Of a stretch of DNA of 64,000 nt, positions 36,654-47,482 are shown piece by piece. Under the pieces are notes generated by a model. The model did not search any database and was not told the origin of the DNA. It saw nothing but the letters and a program-made list of their open reading frames with translations. Both the position numbers and the translations under genes were made by a program. The stretch's first letter is position 1. Each line of letters begins with the position of its first letter. The stretch is from positions 773,363 to 837,362 of the forward strand of contig NZ_LMNV01000002.1 of assembly GCF_001423105.1 (NCBI RefSeq), in the 5' to 3' direction. Source of the stretch: Frondihabitans sp. Leaf304 (GTDB taxonomy: Bacteria; Actinomycetota; Actinomycetes; Actinomycetales; Microbacteriaceae).

Positions 36654-37295
36654 ATGCGAGTCACGAAGTTCGAGCATTCCGCGCTGGCCATCGACGAGTC
36701 GGGGCAGACCCTCGTCATTGACCCCGGCGCGTTCACACGCCCTCTCGGTTCACTCACCTCCGTCGCCGCGATCGTGATCACGCACGAGCATCCCGATCAC
36801 TGGACGGCCGCGCAGCTCGAGTCGCTCCTCGATTCGAACCCGGAGGCCCGCATCTTGGGCCCGCTGGGAGTGGCAACCGCTGCGGGCAAGGCCGGCTTCA
36901 CGGTCGAGACGGTGGCCGACGGCGACACGGTCGAGGTCGGCCCCTTCACTTTGCGCTTCGCCGGAACCACACACGCCGTCATCCACTCGAGCCTTCCGAC
37001 GATCGACAACACCGGTGTACTCGTCAACGGCACGCTCTTCCACCCCGGCGACTCGTTCACGGTGCCGGAGTTCCCCGTCGCCGTGCTCGCGACCCCGGTG
37101 GGCGCGCCCTGGTTGAAGATCGGCGAGGCCATCGACTACGTGACGGCCGTTGCGCCCGGGTCGATCCTGCCCATTCACGAGGCGACCCTGTCGGACGTCG
37201 GATTCGCCATGCACGCCGACCGGCTCAAGGCCGCCGTCGAGGGTGTCGGCGGTACGTCGACGGTCGTCGCAGCCGGCGAGTCCATCGAGCTGTAG
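36654..37295 (+). CDS. MBL fold metallo-hydrolase (UlaG-like)
   Basis: A 213-residue metallo-beta-lactamase-fold protein of the short UlaG/YtnP-like type: FEHSALAID near the start, ITHEHPDHW (the HxHxDH metal site), GTTHAVIHSS, FHPGDSF (acidic ligand) and a final LPIHEATL histidine. All metal ligands appear present. The ATG at 36654 follows the tRNA promoter region; longer upstream frames overlap the tRNA promoter and are rejected. The substrate is unknown. It converges on ilvE across a palindrome. Confidence 0.88.
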   Translation: MRVTKFEHSALAIDESGQTLVIDPGAFTRPLGSLTSVAAIVITHEHPDHWTAAQLESLLDSNPEARILGPLGVATAAGKAGFTVETVADGDTVEVGPFTLRFAGTTHAVIHSSLPTIDNTGVLVNGTLFHPGDSFTVPEFPVAVLATPVGAPWLKIGEAIDYVTAVAPGSILPIHEATLSDVGFAMHADRLKAAVEGVGGTSTVVAAGESIEL

Positions 37296-37322
37296 CGGCG
37301 TTCGTTCAGGCAACAACCACAA

Positions 37323-37370
37323 CGAGATCGCACTTGCAGTCGGGAGGACCCGACCACAAGTGCGATCTCG
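37323..37370. terminator. Two-tier palindrome between the MBL gene and ilvE
   Basis: Perfect 14-bp outer arms (37323-37336 and 37357-37370) flank a perfect 6-bp inner hairpin (37339-37344 and 37349-37354, loop AGGA). It is suited to bidirectional termination of convergent genes. No U-tract. Confidence 0.7.
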
Positions 37371-37388
37371 GCATTGCGGCTCGGCTAC

Positions 37389-38510
37389 CTAGGCGTCGAG
37401 GCGTGTCAGCCAGCCGTGAGGGTCGGGTTGACGGCCGTACTGGATGTCGGTGAGCTCGGCCCGAAGAGCCAGGGTGAGCGAATCGGGGCCGGCCACCGGC
37501 GACGTGATCGTGAAGCCTTCGCCCTTAAGCTCGCCGATGGGCACGACGACGGCGGCGGTACCGCACGCAAACACCTCGACGATGTCGCCGGATTCGACGC
37601 CTTCTTTCCACTCCGCCAAGCTGACGCGGCGCCGTTCGACAGTGAGCCCACGGTCTTCGGCGAGCTGGAGGATTGAGTCGCGTGTGATGCCCTCGAGGAT
37701 CGAGTCGGATTGCGGCGTCACGAGAGTGCCGTCTTTGTAGACGAGCACGACGTTCATGCCCCCGAGCTCTTCGATGTAGGTCGTGTCGACCGAGTCGAGG
37801 AACAACACCTGCGAGCAGCCGTTTGCGTAGGCCTCTTCTTGCGGGAGGAGCGAAGCGGCGTAGTTGCCACCCGTCTTGGCGGCTCCAGTGCCCCCCTTGC
37901 CCGCACGCGAGTAGTTGGTCGACAGCCAGATGGAGACCGGAGCCACACCACCGGGGAAGTACGCGCCAGCGGGGCTCGCGATCACGTAGTAGCCCACCTT
38001 GTGGGCGGCTCGCACCCCGAGGAAGCTCTCGGTCGCGATCATGAAGGGCCGGAGGTAGAGGCTCGTCTCTTCGGCGAAGGGCACCCAGTCTTTATCGATC
38101 TGGACTATCTGCTTGAGCGACTCGACGAAGTCGTCGACCGACAGTTGCGGAAGGGCGAGGCGAGCTGCCGAGCGCTGCAGGCGGCGGCCGTTGGCGTCGG
38201 GGCGGAACGTCCAGACCGAGCCGTCGGCATGACGGTAGGCCTTGATGCCCTCGAAGATCTCTTGGCCATAGTGGAGCACCGAGGCGGCCGGATCGAGCGA
38301 CAGCGGGCCGTACGGAATCACCGCGGCGTCGTGCCAGCCGTCTTCGGTGTTCCACTCGATCTGCACCATGTGGTCGGTAAAGAACTTGCCAAAACCGGGG
38401 TCGGAGAGCATGACCTCGCGCTCAGCGTCGGCGCGCGATGCCGCCGAGGGGGTCAGCTCGAAGTGGAGCGGAAAGGTATCGCTCGATGGGGTTGTGGTGT
38501 TCGTAGACAT
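37389..38510 (-). CDS. ilvE: Branched-chain amino acid aminotransferase
   Basis: A 373-residue class IV PLP aminotransferase for the last step of Val, Leu and Ile synthesis. YGQEIFEGIKAYR, the lysine region AAKTGGNYAASLLPQ, and EELGGMNVV match the family, as does FACGTAAVVVPIG. The ATG at 38508-38510 is preceded by AGGTGG at good distance; a GTG four codons earlier directly follows the leuB stop. It is probably the last gene of a serA-leuB-ilvE run. Confidence 0.96.
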   Translation of the reverse strand: MSTNTTTPSSDTFPLHFELTPSAASRADAEREVMLSDPGFGKFFTDHMVQIEWNTEDGWHDAAVIPYGPLSLDPAASVLHYGQEIFEGIKAYRHADGSVWTFRPDANGRRLQRSAARLALPQLSVDDFVESLKQIVQIDKDWVPFAEETSLYLRPFMIATESFLGVRAAHKVGYYVIASPAGAYFPGGVAPVSIWLSTNYSRAGKGGTGAAKTGGNYAASLLPQEEAYANGCSQVLFLDSVDTTYIEELGGMNVVLVYKDGTLVTPQSDSILEGITRDSILQLAEDRGLTVERRRVSLAEWKEGVESGDIVEVFACGTAAVVVPIGELKGEGFTITSPVAGPDSLTLALRAELTDIQYGRQPDPHGWLTRLDA

Positions 38511-38522
38511 TGTGGTTGCCAC

Positions 38523-39596
38523 CTAACGGGATGAAGAAGTGAGGCTCACGGCAGCGGCGATTGCATCGCCGATCTCGGCCGTGGTGCGGGGTGACCCAGC
38601 AGTGCGGTCAGCAATGTCGCTCTCGACTGCCGCGGTGACCCGGGCCGACTCGGTCTCGAGACCGAGGTGGTCGAGCAGGAGTGCCGTCGAGAGGATCGCA
38701 GCCGTGGGATCGGCCTTCTGCTGGCCGGCGATGTCGGGAGCGGAACCGTGCACCGGCTCGAACATGCTGGGGAAGGCGCCGTCGGGGTTGATGTTGCCCG
38801 AGGCTGCCAGGCCGATACCGCCGCTGATCGCGCCGGCCAGATCGGTGAGAATGTCGCCGAAGAGGTTGTCTGTGACGATGACGTCGAACCTAGCAGGATC
38901 TGCAACGAGGTGGATCGTCGCAGCGTCGACGTGCTGGTAGTCGACTGCCACACCGGGGTATTCGGCGGAGACGGCGTCGACGGTGCGCTGCCAGAGCGAA
39001 CCCGAGAAGACGAGCACGTTGGTCTTGTGCACGAGAGTCAGCCGATGAGCCGGCCGCTTCTGTGCCAGCTCGAACGCGTAACGGACGACGCGCTCGACGC
39101 CGTAGGCCGTGTTGACGCTGACCTCGTTGGCGATCTCGTGGGGAGTGCCCGTGCGGAGTGACCCGCCGTTGCCGACGTACGGGCCCTCGGTGCCCTCGCG
39201 GACGACGACGAAATCGACCTCGCCTGGCGCCGATAGCGGCGACGGCACGCCGGGGTAGACCTTGGTAGGACGCAGGTTGACGTAGTGGTCGAGCGCGAAG
39301 CGCAGCTTGAGCAGCAGCCCCCGCTCGATGATGCCGCCCTTGAGAGCAGGGTCGCGCGGATCTCCGCCGACGGCGCCCAGCAAAATCGCGTCGTGCCCTG
39401 CGATGGCAGCGAGATCGTCGTCGGTGAGGATGTCGCCGGTGGCCTTGAAGCGCGCCGCACCAAGGGAGAACTCGGTCACGTCGAACTTTGTCTCGCCTCC
39501 GAGAGTCGCGGCCCGCAGCACCTTGAGCGCCTCCGCGACGACCTCGGGACCGATGCCATCGCCCGGAATGCTTGCCAGACGGACCGTGCGACTCAT
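38523..39596 (-). CDS. leuB: 3-isopropylmalate dehydrogenase
   Basis: A 357-residue NAD-dependent decarboxylating dehydrogenase of leucine synthesis. [45 protein letters not shown], the metal-binding [18 protein letters not shown] and the NAD loop [14 protein letters not shown] are all present. It is followed without gap by ilvE and preceded by serA. Confidence 0.97.
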   Translation of the reverse strand: MSRTVRLASIPGDGIGPEVVAEALKVLRAATLGGETKFDVTEFSLGAARFKATGDILTDDDLAAIAGHDAILLGAVGGDPRDPALKGGIIERGLLLKLRFALDHYVNLRPTKVYPGVPSPLSAPGEVDFVVVREGTEGPYVGNGGSLRTGTPHEIANEVSVNTAYGVERVVRYAFELAQKRPAHRLTLVHKTNVLVFSGSLWQRTVDAVSAEYPGVAVDYQHVDAATIHLVADPARFDVIVTDNLFGDILTDLAGAISGGIGLAASGNINPDGAFPSMFEPVHGSAPDIAGQQKADPTAAILSTALLLDHLGLETESARVTAAVESDIADRTAGSPRTTAEIGDAIAAAVSLTSSSR

Positions 39597-39725
39597 GCGT
39601 TCTCCTGTCGAATCGACGCCGCGACTTCCGCGGCCGGGATCGGATTCCAGCTTACCGAGACGGCCGACACCCGAGGAGCGTTCTCCACAGGGTGCCGGCC
39701 GCGGTTCAGCAGGTCGGATGCGGCG

Positions 39726-41315
39726 TCAGAGGGTGACGTCGATCTCTTGCAGCACGTCGGCGTCGATTGCGCGACGGACCTTCTCCAGAAGCCCCTCGGG
39801 CGCCGGGCTGTCGATGGTCAGCACGCTCAGCGCGACTCCCCCGGGCGACGTCCGCGCGATCTGCATGCCGGCGATGTTGATTCCGGCCTCGCCGAACTCC
39901 TTGCCGTAGACGGCGACGATGCCGGGCCGGTCGGTGTAGAGCATCACGATGTGGTGGGCCGCGATGGGCACCTCGACGTCGTAGCCGTTGATCTCCACGA
40001 TCTTCTCGACCTGCTTCGTGCCGGTCAGAGTGCCCGAAACCGAGATCTGGCGGCCGTCGGACAGCGCGCCGCGAATCGTGATGATGTTGCGGTACTCCTC
40101 CGAGACCGAGTCGGTGAGGAGACGCACCGTCACACCCCGCTGCTCGGCGAGGATCGGCGCGTTGACGTAGCTCACGGTCTCTTGCACCGCATCGGAGAAG
40201 ACCCCCTTGAGCGCTGCGAGCTTGTAGACGCTGACGTCGAACTCGGTGAGGTCGCCGTGCACCTCGACGTCGATCGAGGTGAGCGGGCTGTCGGCGAGGC
40301 CGGCGAAGACCTGGCCGAGCTTCTCGACCAGTGGGATGCCGGGGCGGACGTACTCGTCGATCACTCCCCCGGCGACGTTGACCGCGTCGGGCACGAGTTC
40401 ACCGCCGAGAGCCAAACGAACGGAACGAGCGACCGAGACGCCGGCCTTCTCCTGCGCCTCGTCGGTGGAGGCGCCGAGGTGCGGCGTGACGATCACGTTG
40501 TCGAGGCCGAGCAGGTCGTGGTTCGTGGGTGGCTCCGAGACGAAGACGTCGAGGCCGGCTCCGGCGATGGTGTCGCTGGTGAGCGCCTCGTAGAGCGCCT
40601 CCTCGTCGATCAAGCCGCCGCGGGCGACATTCACGATGAAGGCGGTCGGCTTCATCTTCGCGAGCTGCTCGGTCGAGATCATGCCGGTGGTCTCGGGCGT
40701 CTTCGGCATGTGGATCGTGATGAAGTCGCTGGTCTCGAGCAGTTCGTCGAGGGTCAGCAGGGTCACGCCCAGCTGCTGCGCGCGCGTCGGCGTGATGTAG
40801 GGGTCGAAGGCGACGACGTTCATGCCGAAGGCCTGGAGGCGAGCGGTGATGAGCGCGCCGATGCGGCCGAGGCCGATGATGCCGACGGTCTTCTCGAACA
40901 GCTCGACTCCGGTGTATTTCGAGCGCTTCCACTGCCCCTGGGCCAGAGCGCTGTGAGCGGCCGGGATGTGGCGGGCGAGGCTCAGGATGTGCCCGACTGT
41001 CAGCTCGGCGGCCGAGATGATGTTCGATGTCGGAGCGTTGACCACCATGACGCCCGCGTTCGTCGCGGCCTTGATGTCGACGTTGTCGAGGCCGACCCCG
41101 GCGCGCGCGACGACCTGCAGGTTCGGGGCGGCGGCGATCGCCTCGGAGTCGACCTTCGTGGCCGAGCGCACGAGGATCGCGTTCGCGTCCGACAGCGCCG
41201 AGAGCAGCGCGGGTCGATCGGTGCCGTCGACGCTGCGCACGTCGAAGTCAGGCCCGAGGGCATCGACGGTGGCGGGTGACAGTTCTTCGGCAATCAGCAC
41301 GATCGGCTTGGCCAC
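39726..41315 (-). CDS. serA: D-3-phosphoglycerate dehydrogenase
   Basis: A 529-residue first enzyme of serine synthesis, of the long type found in mycobacteria. An NAD-binding domain (VGIIGLGRIGALI, about residue 145) and catalytic residues in VNVARGGLIDEEAL and VTPHLGAST are followed by an intervening domain (about 320-450). A C-terminal ACT domain (TDRPGIVAVYGKEFGEAGIN, then ARTSPGG) binds serine for feedback. GTG start at 41313-41315 with AGGA upstream. Confidence 0.97.
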   Translation of the reverse strand: MAKPIVLIAEELSPATVDALGPDFDVRSVDGTDRPALLSALSDANAILVRSATKVDSEAIAAAPNLQVVARAGVGLDNVDIKAATNAGVMVVNAPTSNIISAAELTVGHILSLARHIPAAHSALAQGQWKRSKYTGVELFEKTVGIIGLGRIGALITARLQAFGMNVVAFDPYITPTRAQQLGVTLLTLDELLETSDFITIHMPKTPETTGMISTEQLAKMKPTAFIVNVARGGLIDEEALYEALTSDTIAGAGLDVFVSEPPTNHDLLGLDNVIVTPHLGASTDEAQEKAGVSVARSVRLALGGELVPDAVNVAGGVIDEYVRPGIPLVEKLGQVFAGLADSPLTSIDVEVHGDLTEFDVSVYKLAALKGVFSDAVQETVSYVNAPILAEQRGVTVRLLTDSVSEEYRNIITIRGALSDGRQISVSGTLTGTKQVEKIVEINGYDVEVPIAAHHIVMLYTDRPGIVAVYGKEFGEAGINIAGMQIARTSPGGVALSVLTIDSPAPEGLLEKVRRAIDADVLQEIDVTL

Positions 41316-41768
41316 GAGGAATCCTAACGCTTGCGGGGTGGAAGTCGTTCCACCCTAGCCACGGGGCCACGAGGATCCGGGCCACCCGACCCCGGCACGA
41401 CGCCATTCCTGGGAATCCGCAGTGCATGCCCAGCGTGGCCGGACCATATTCGCTCCGGCCATTTCAAAGGGATCTCCGCCGTTCACTTCCGTGCACCTGT
41501 TCAGGCGAGCCGTGGGCCGCGCGTCTCTTGGATCGCGACGACCGCCGTGGCCGGGGCGCCTCGGATCCTGCCTTCTGGTGCGAGGCGCGGCCCAGGTCTC
41601 CTGAATTCAGAAGGGAGGTGGCGTCGTACCGGAGTTCAGGATCCGACCGGGAGGCGGGTCCTGCAAAGGCAACGTAGGGGGACGCTCAACCTGAACAGGC
41701 ACCCGTGCACCTGAACACAGGAGGCGCGCACCCGCGTTTAGCGCCAGCGCAACCTGATCTCAGGAGCG
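41316..41768. other. 453-base intergenic region with CCTGA/CAGG half-palindromes
   Basis: No convincing gene. The region holds five short palindrome-like motifs built from CCTGA or CCTGT and CAGG (about 41495, 41597, 41687, 41707 and 41750) and three GGATCC sites (41373, 41563, 41638). It may contain the serA promoter and the terminator of the mtlD operon, neither of which I can place. Confidence 0.4.
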
Positions 41769-42170
41769 TCAGAGCACGGACGATGCCCGAAAGACGTAGC
41801 TCGTCAGGCTGACCGTCAGCGCGCAGACCCCGGCATACGCGACGACGAAGAACACGATGCGAGCCCGCAGGCCGCGACCCCGACCCAGCCACCACGCGGC
41901 ACCCCACCCGAGCACCGGCAGGAGCAGGGTCGCGATGAGCGCGGGCCACGGCGTCGATTTGGCGAGCTCGCCGGCACCGTTCTGCGTGACGAACGACCGG
42001 TACTGGTCGAAGAGCGCCGGCACTTGGATCAGGTTGCCTACCGCTGCCCAGACGCTCCAGGCGAAGATCAGCGCGGTGACGGTGAACAGGATCGCCAAGC
42101 CGGCGAAGCCGGGCGAGGCTTCTTCAGTGGGCTGGACTTCCAGAGCGTCGGTGTCGGTGGTGCTGCTCAC
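41769..42170 (-). CDS. Small integral membrane protein (mtlD operon)
   Basis: A 133-residue protein I do not recognise. A hydrophilic start (TDTDALEVQPTEEAS) is followed by three predicted membrane helices (about residues 24-45, 75-93 and 103-124). The GTG overlaps the stop of the preceding gene (GTGA at 42167-42170), so it is translationally coupled to it and, through it, to mtlD. A longer frame upstream overlaps that gene and is not supported. Confidence 0.7.
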   Translation of the reverse strand: MSSTTDTDALEVQPTEEASPGFAGLAILFTVTALIFAWSVWAAVGNLIQVPALFDQYRSFVTQNGAGELAKSTPWPALIATLLLPVLGWGAAWWLGRGRGLRARIVFFVVAYAGVCALTVSLTSYVFRASSVL

Positions 42171-42646
42171 AGGAGGTTTCCGATCACAAAGGGCCACGGA
42201 ACGAGAATCACGACGGCCGCGATGAACGACAGAATTCTGGTGCGCGATCGAGTCGTCGGGACCAGCCACACGGTCGCGGCGAACCAGATGGCCGGTGCGG
42301 CGACGGCCAGCCAGGTGCCGATGCGCCACATCACCGCGGCGAGGGTGCTGTCGAACGACGGCTGGACGCTGCCGACACCGCGAAGCCAGGCCACCGTGTA
42401 GAGCAGCAGAAGAGCACCGAAGACTCCGTGTGCCACGAGCATGCCCGACGAGAGCACACCCTCGGGCAGTTCGTCGTCGTCTTCTTCGTCGTCGTATTCG
42501 TCATCGGGGGCGGTAGCCGCACGGGAACCCACGGGGCCCTCGACGTAGCTCTTGTCGCTCGACGTGCCCCAGCTCAATGCCTCGTCGTCGGAGTCGACCG
42601 GCTCGGACTCGACCGGCTCAGAGCCCACCTGGTCGGGGCGGCTCAT
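42167..42646 (-). CDS. Membrane protein with acidic N-terminal tail (mtlD operon)
   Basis: A 159-residue protein of unknown function. The first 60 residues are strongly acidic and repetitive (SEPVESEPVDSDDEA, then DDEYDDEEDDDELPEG). Three membrane helices follow (about 68-88, 102-124 and 135-158). It starts inside the mtlD stop (ATGA at 42643-42646) and ends inside the next start, so the three genes form one coupled unit. The acidic tail would face the cytoplasm. Confidence 0.72.
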   Translation of the reverse strand: MSRPDQVGSEPVESEPVDSDDEALSWGTSSDKSYVEGPVGSRAATAPDDEYDDEEDDDELPEGVLSSGMLVAHGVFGALLLLYTVAWLRGVGSVQPSFDSTLAAVMWRIGTWLAVAAPAIWFAATVWLVPTTRSRTRILSFIAAVVILVPWPFVIGNLL

Positions 42647-43809
42647 GCGGGAACCCTCGCCGCGACCCGGTCGGCCACCGCGTCGACGAGAGCGGGAAAG
42701 AGCGGATGGCCGGGGAACACGCCGGTCAGGGTCTCGGCGAGAAGCGGAGCACCGGCACCCGAGCGGAGCAGCGACTGCAGCTCTCGGCTTTCGACGTCGT
42801 CGGGCACGTCGAAGTCGAGCGCCGCTCGGACAGCGCGCACCAGTGCATCGAACGGAAGCCCACGCTCGGCGAGCTGAGCCGCGGGCCCGACGAGCCGCTC
42901 GTGACGACTGACCTTGCTGAGGGGGTTGCGGCCGACACGCCCGGTCGTGTCGGGCAGGTGCGGGTCGGCGATGCGCTCGAGGTTCCGATCGATGTACGCC
43001 TGCTGCTCGGCCGGATCGAGGCCGTACTTCGCGACGAGCAGCGTCTTCGTCTCGGCCAGCACCGAGAGCACCTCGGAGTGCACGTCGGGCGCAGCCAGAG
43101 CCTCACGGATGCTGGCGATCCCGTGCGACCAGCCGTAGTAGGCGGCCGCAGCGTGAGCCGTGTTGACGGTGAAGAGCTTGCGTTCGATGAACGGCTCGAG
43201 GTCGTCGACCCAGGTGACGCCGTCGATCGTCGGGTGCTCGGCGTCACCGAACGCCCCCCGATCGACGATCCATTCGGCAAACGACTCGATGGTGACGTCG
43301 AGGCCCGGAGTCTGCTCGGGCACGATTCGATCGATCTCGCAGTTCGCGAAAACCGCCCGCTCGCGGACCAACTGCTCGCCGTGGTCGTGGATCCGCCCCA
43401 CGACGGCGGCGAGGGTGGACGAGGCGCCGATGGCGGTCTCGCACGCGATCACGGTGAGCGGGGGCAGGTGCGCGGGGCGCTGAGCGAGACCGCGGGCGAG
43501 GAGCGATGCCAGGGAGGGCAGGATCCTCGGCCCCACCGAAGTCGTCACGATGTCGGCTGTTGAAATCTCGTGCACGACCCCGGCCTCGTCGAGCCGGTTG
43601 TCGATCGCGCGGTAACCGCTGACCGTGGTGGTGTTATCGGAGTCGCCGCCGATGGCGTGGACGTCGTACGACGGGGTCGAGTTGAGAGTGCGGACCAGTT
43701 CGGTGTTGACGTCAGCGAAGACGACCTCGTACCCACTGGCCTGGAGGTACTGGCCGATGAATCCGCGGCCGATGTTTCCGGCGCCGAAGTGGACGGCTTT
43801 CTTGCTCAC
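42643..43809 (-). CDS. mtlD: Mannitol-1-phosphate 5-dehydrogenase
   Basis: A 388-residue long-chain polyol dehydrogenase. The N-terminal AVHFGAGNIGRGFIG is the NAD-binding signature of MtlD. TVIACETAIGASS, the catalytic KLFTVNTAHAAAAYYGW (lysine) and the C-terminal helical domain agree. I prefer the GTG at 43807-43809, because GAAGG lies 6 bases before it; an ATG two codons earlier has no room for a ribosome site. No mannitol PTS genes are nearby, which is unusual since the substrate normally comes from the PTS. It is coupled to two membrane proteins. Confidence 0.9.
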   Translation of the reverse strand: MSKKAVHFGAGNIGRGFIGQYLQASGYEVVFADVNTELVRTLNSTPSYDVHAIGGDSDNTTTVSGYRAIDNRLDEAGVVHEISTADIVTTSVGPRILPSLASLLARGLAQRPAHLPPLTVIACETAIGASSTLAAVVGRIHDHGEQLVRERAVFANCEIDRIVPEQTPGLDVTIESFAEWIVDRGAFGDAEHPTIDGVTWVDDLEPFIERKLFTVNTAHAAAAYYGWSHGIASIREALAAPDVHSEVLSVLAETKTLLVAKYGLDPAEQQAYIDRNLERIADPHLPDTTGRVGRNPLSKVSRHERLVGPAAQLAERGLPFDALVRAVRAALDFDVPDDVESRELQSLLRSGAGAPLLAETLTGVFPGHPLFPALVDAVADRVAARVPA

Positions 43810-43846
43810 AACCATCCTTCGATCATCGCACGGGTGAGGCGCAGCA

Positions 43847-43914
43847 AAACGACACCGCCTTCGGCCGAAGATACCGGTGATCGCCGGTGTCTCGGCCCGA
43901 AAGCGGTGTCGTTT
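43847..43914. terminator. Two-tier palindrome between ilvC and mtlD
   Basis: The outer arms AAACGACACCGC (43847-43858) and GCGGTGTCGTTT (43903-43914) continue inward with TTCGG..CGAA pairing. The centre folds as ACCGG..CCGGT. The T-rich end on each strand suits a terminator after ilvC. The arms closely match those at 26114-26173. Confidence 0.7.
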
Positions 43915-43937
43915 CTGTCACAACTGACTGGAAGGAA

Positions 43938-45545
<1,608 letters not shown>

Positions 45546-45549
<4 letters not shown>

Positions 45550-47408
45550 GCGTGCTCTCCTGTCATGTCGCCGTCGCGGGTAGTGTCGGACGCACTGGTA
45601 CCCGGCGCCTCGTCGTCCCACTCGGGGGCGAGTTCGCGCGCGTGCTGGATCTCGGAGTTCGAGACGCCCTGCGGAACCATCGGCCAGACCATGGCGTCGC
45701 GGCTCACGACGAAGTCGATCACGACCGGGCGGTCGTTGGTGGCGAGAGCGAGCTGGATCGCCGCGTCGATCTCGTCTTCGCGGGTGACCCGGATGCCGAG
45801 CGCACCGTAGGCGTCAGCCAGCTTCACGAAGTCGGGGACCATCCTGGTCTCGTGGCCGGTGTTCAGGTCGGTGAACGAGTGGCGGCCCTCGTAGAAGAGC
45901 GTCTGCCACTGCCGCACCATGCCGAGCGACGAGTTGTTGATGATCGCGACCTTGATCGGGATGTCGTTGATGACGCAGGTGGCTAGCTCCTGATTGGTCA
46001 TCTGGAAGCAGCCGTCGCCGTCGATCGCCCAGACGACGCGGTCGGGCTGGCCGACCTTGGCGCCCATCGCGGCGGGCACCGAGTAGCCCATCGTGCCGGC
46101 GCCGCCCGAGTTGAGCCAGGCGTGCGGGCGCTCGTACTCGATGAACTGGGCGGCCCACATCTGGTGCTGACCGACCCCCGAGGCGTAGACAGCCTCAGGG
46201 CCCGAGAGCTGACCGATGCGCTGGATGACCTTCTGCGGAGAGAGGAGTCCGTCATCGGGCTCGGTATAGCCGAGCGGGAACTGCTCGCGAAGCGAGTTGA
46301 GGCGCGTCCACCACGCGGAGATGTCGGGCTGGCCGCCCGAGGTCGCGTCGGCGAAGGCCGCCGTGAGGTCGATGATGACCTCGCGGGCGTCGCCCACGAT
46401 CGGCACGTCGGCGATACGGATCTTCGAGATTTCGGCGGGGTCGATGTCGACGTGGACGACCTTCGCGTTCGGCGCGAACAGGTCGGCCTTGCCGGTGACG
46501 CGATCGTCGAACCGCGCACCCAGAGCCACGATCAGGTCGCTCTCCTGGAGCCCGAGGACGGCGGGCACGGTGCCGTGCATTCCGGGCATGCCGAGGTGCT
46601 GCTGGTGCGTGTCGGGGAAAGCTCCCCGCGCCATGAGGGTCGTGACGACGGGAGCGCCGGTGGCCTCGACGAGCGTCTTGAGCTCGGCGGACGCACCGGA
46701 GCGGATCACTCCTCCCCCGACGTAGAAGACCGGCTGCTTGGCCTCGGCCAGCATCTGGGCGGCCGCCGTGATCTGCTTGCCGTGCGCTTTCGTGATCGGG
46801 CGGTAGCCGGGCAGGTCGACCGACTCGGGCCAGACGAACGGTGCCTTCAGCTGCTGGGCGTCTTTGGTGATGTCGACGAGCACCGGGCCGGGACGGCCGG
46901 TCGAGGCGATCTGGTACGCGGCCGCGAGGGTCGCCGGGATGTCTTCCGGCTTGGTCACGAGGAACGAGTGCTTCGTGATCGGCATCGTGATGCCCACGAT
47001 GTCGGCCTCCTGGAAGGCGTCCGTTCCCATCAGGGTCGAGAACACCTGGCCGGTGATGGCGAGGAGCGGCACCGAGTCCATGTAGGCGTCGGCGATCGCC
47101 GTCACCAGGTTCGTCGCACCGGGGCCGGAGGTCGCGATCGCGACGCCCACCCGACCGGAGGCCGAGGCGTAGCCCTCGGCGGCGTGGCCGGCGCCCTGTT
47201 CGTGGCGCACGAGGATGTGTCGGATCGTCGTCGAGGCCATCAGCTCGTCGTAGAACGGGATGATCGCCCCACCGGGCAGACCGAAGACGTCGGTGACGCC
47301 GAGCTTCTCGAGCGAGCGGAGGATCGCGCCCGAACCGGTCAGGATCTCGGGGCCGGCCGGACGCGTGCGCGCCGGGGCCGTGGGCAGGGGGCTGATTTCT
47401 GGAGGCAT
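45546..47408 (-). CDS. ilvB: Acetolactate synthase large subunit
   Basis: A 620-residue thiamine-diphosphate enzyme making acetolactate and acetohydroxybutyrate. It has [15 protein letters not shown], the catalytic glutamate in [15 protein letters not shown], an FAD-binding middle domain ([11 protein letters not shown]) and the ThDP motif [20 protein letters not shown]. It follows ilvD by 74 bases, which include a short GC hairpin, and overlaps ilvN. Confidence 0.97.
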
Positions 47409-47446
47409 CGGTGCCGATTCCTTGGGAGCTGGTGATTGACGAGAGG

Positions 47447-47462
47447 CTGCCCGCCCGGGCAG
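47447..47462 (-). promoter_or_regulatory. Short GC hairpin in the ilvD-ilvB gap
   Basis: CTGCCCG (47447-47453) pairs with CGGGCAG (47456-47462). It lies about 39 bases before the ilvB start. No U-tract follows and no leader peptide rich in Val, Leu or Ile was found in the gap, so an attenuator role is only a possibility. Confidence 0.3.
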
Positions 47463-47482
47463 TGTCAGGCGACGACGGGGCG

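Noticed and set aside
39285-41279. 664-codon open frame on the plus strand
   Set aside because: It is antisense to serA and leuB; acidic/basic composition typical of a shadow frame.
47409-47482. Branched-chain amino acid leader peptide and attenuator before ilvB
   Set aside because: The gap is 74 bases, without a start codon followed by Val/Leu/Ile codons and without a U-tract; only a short hairpin is present.
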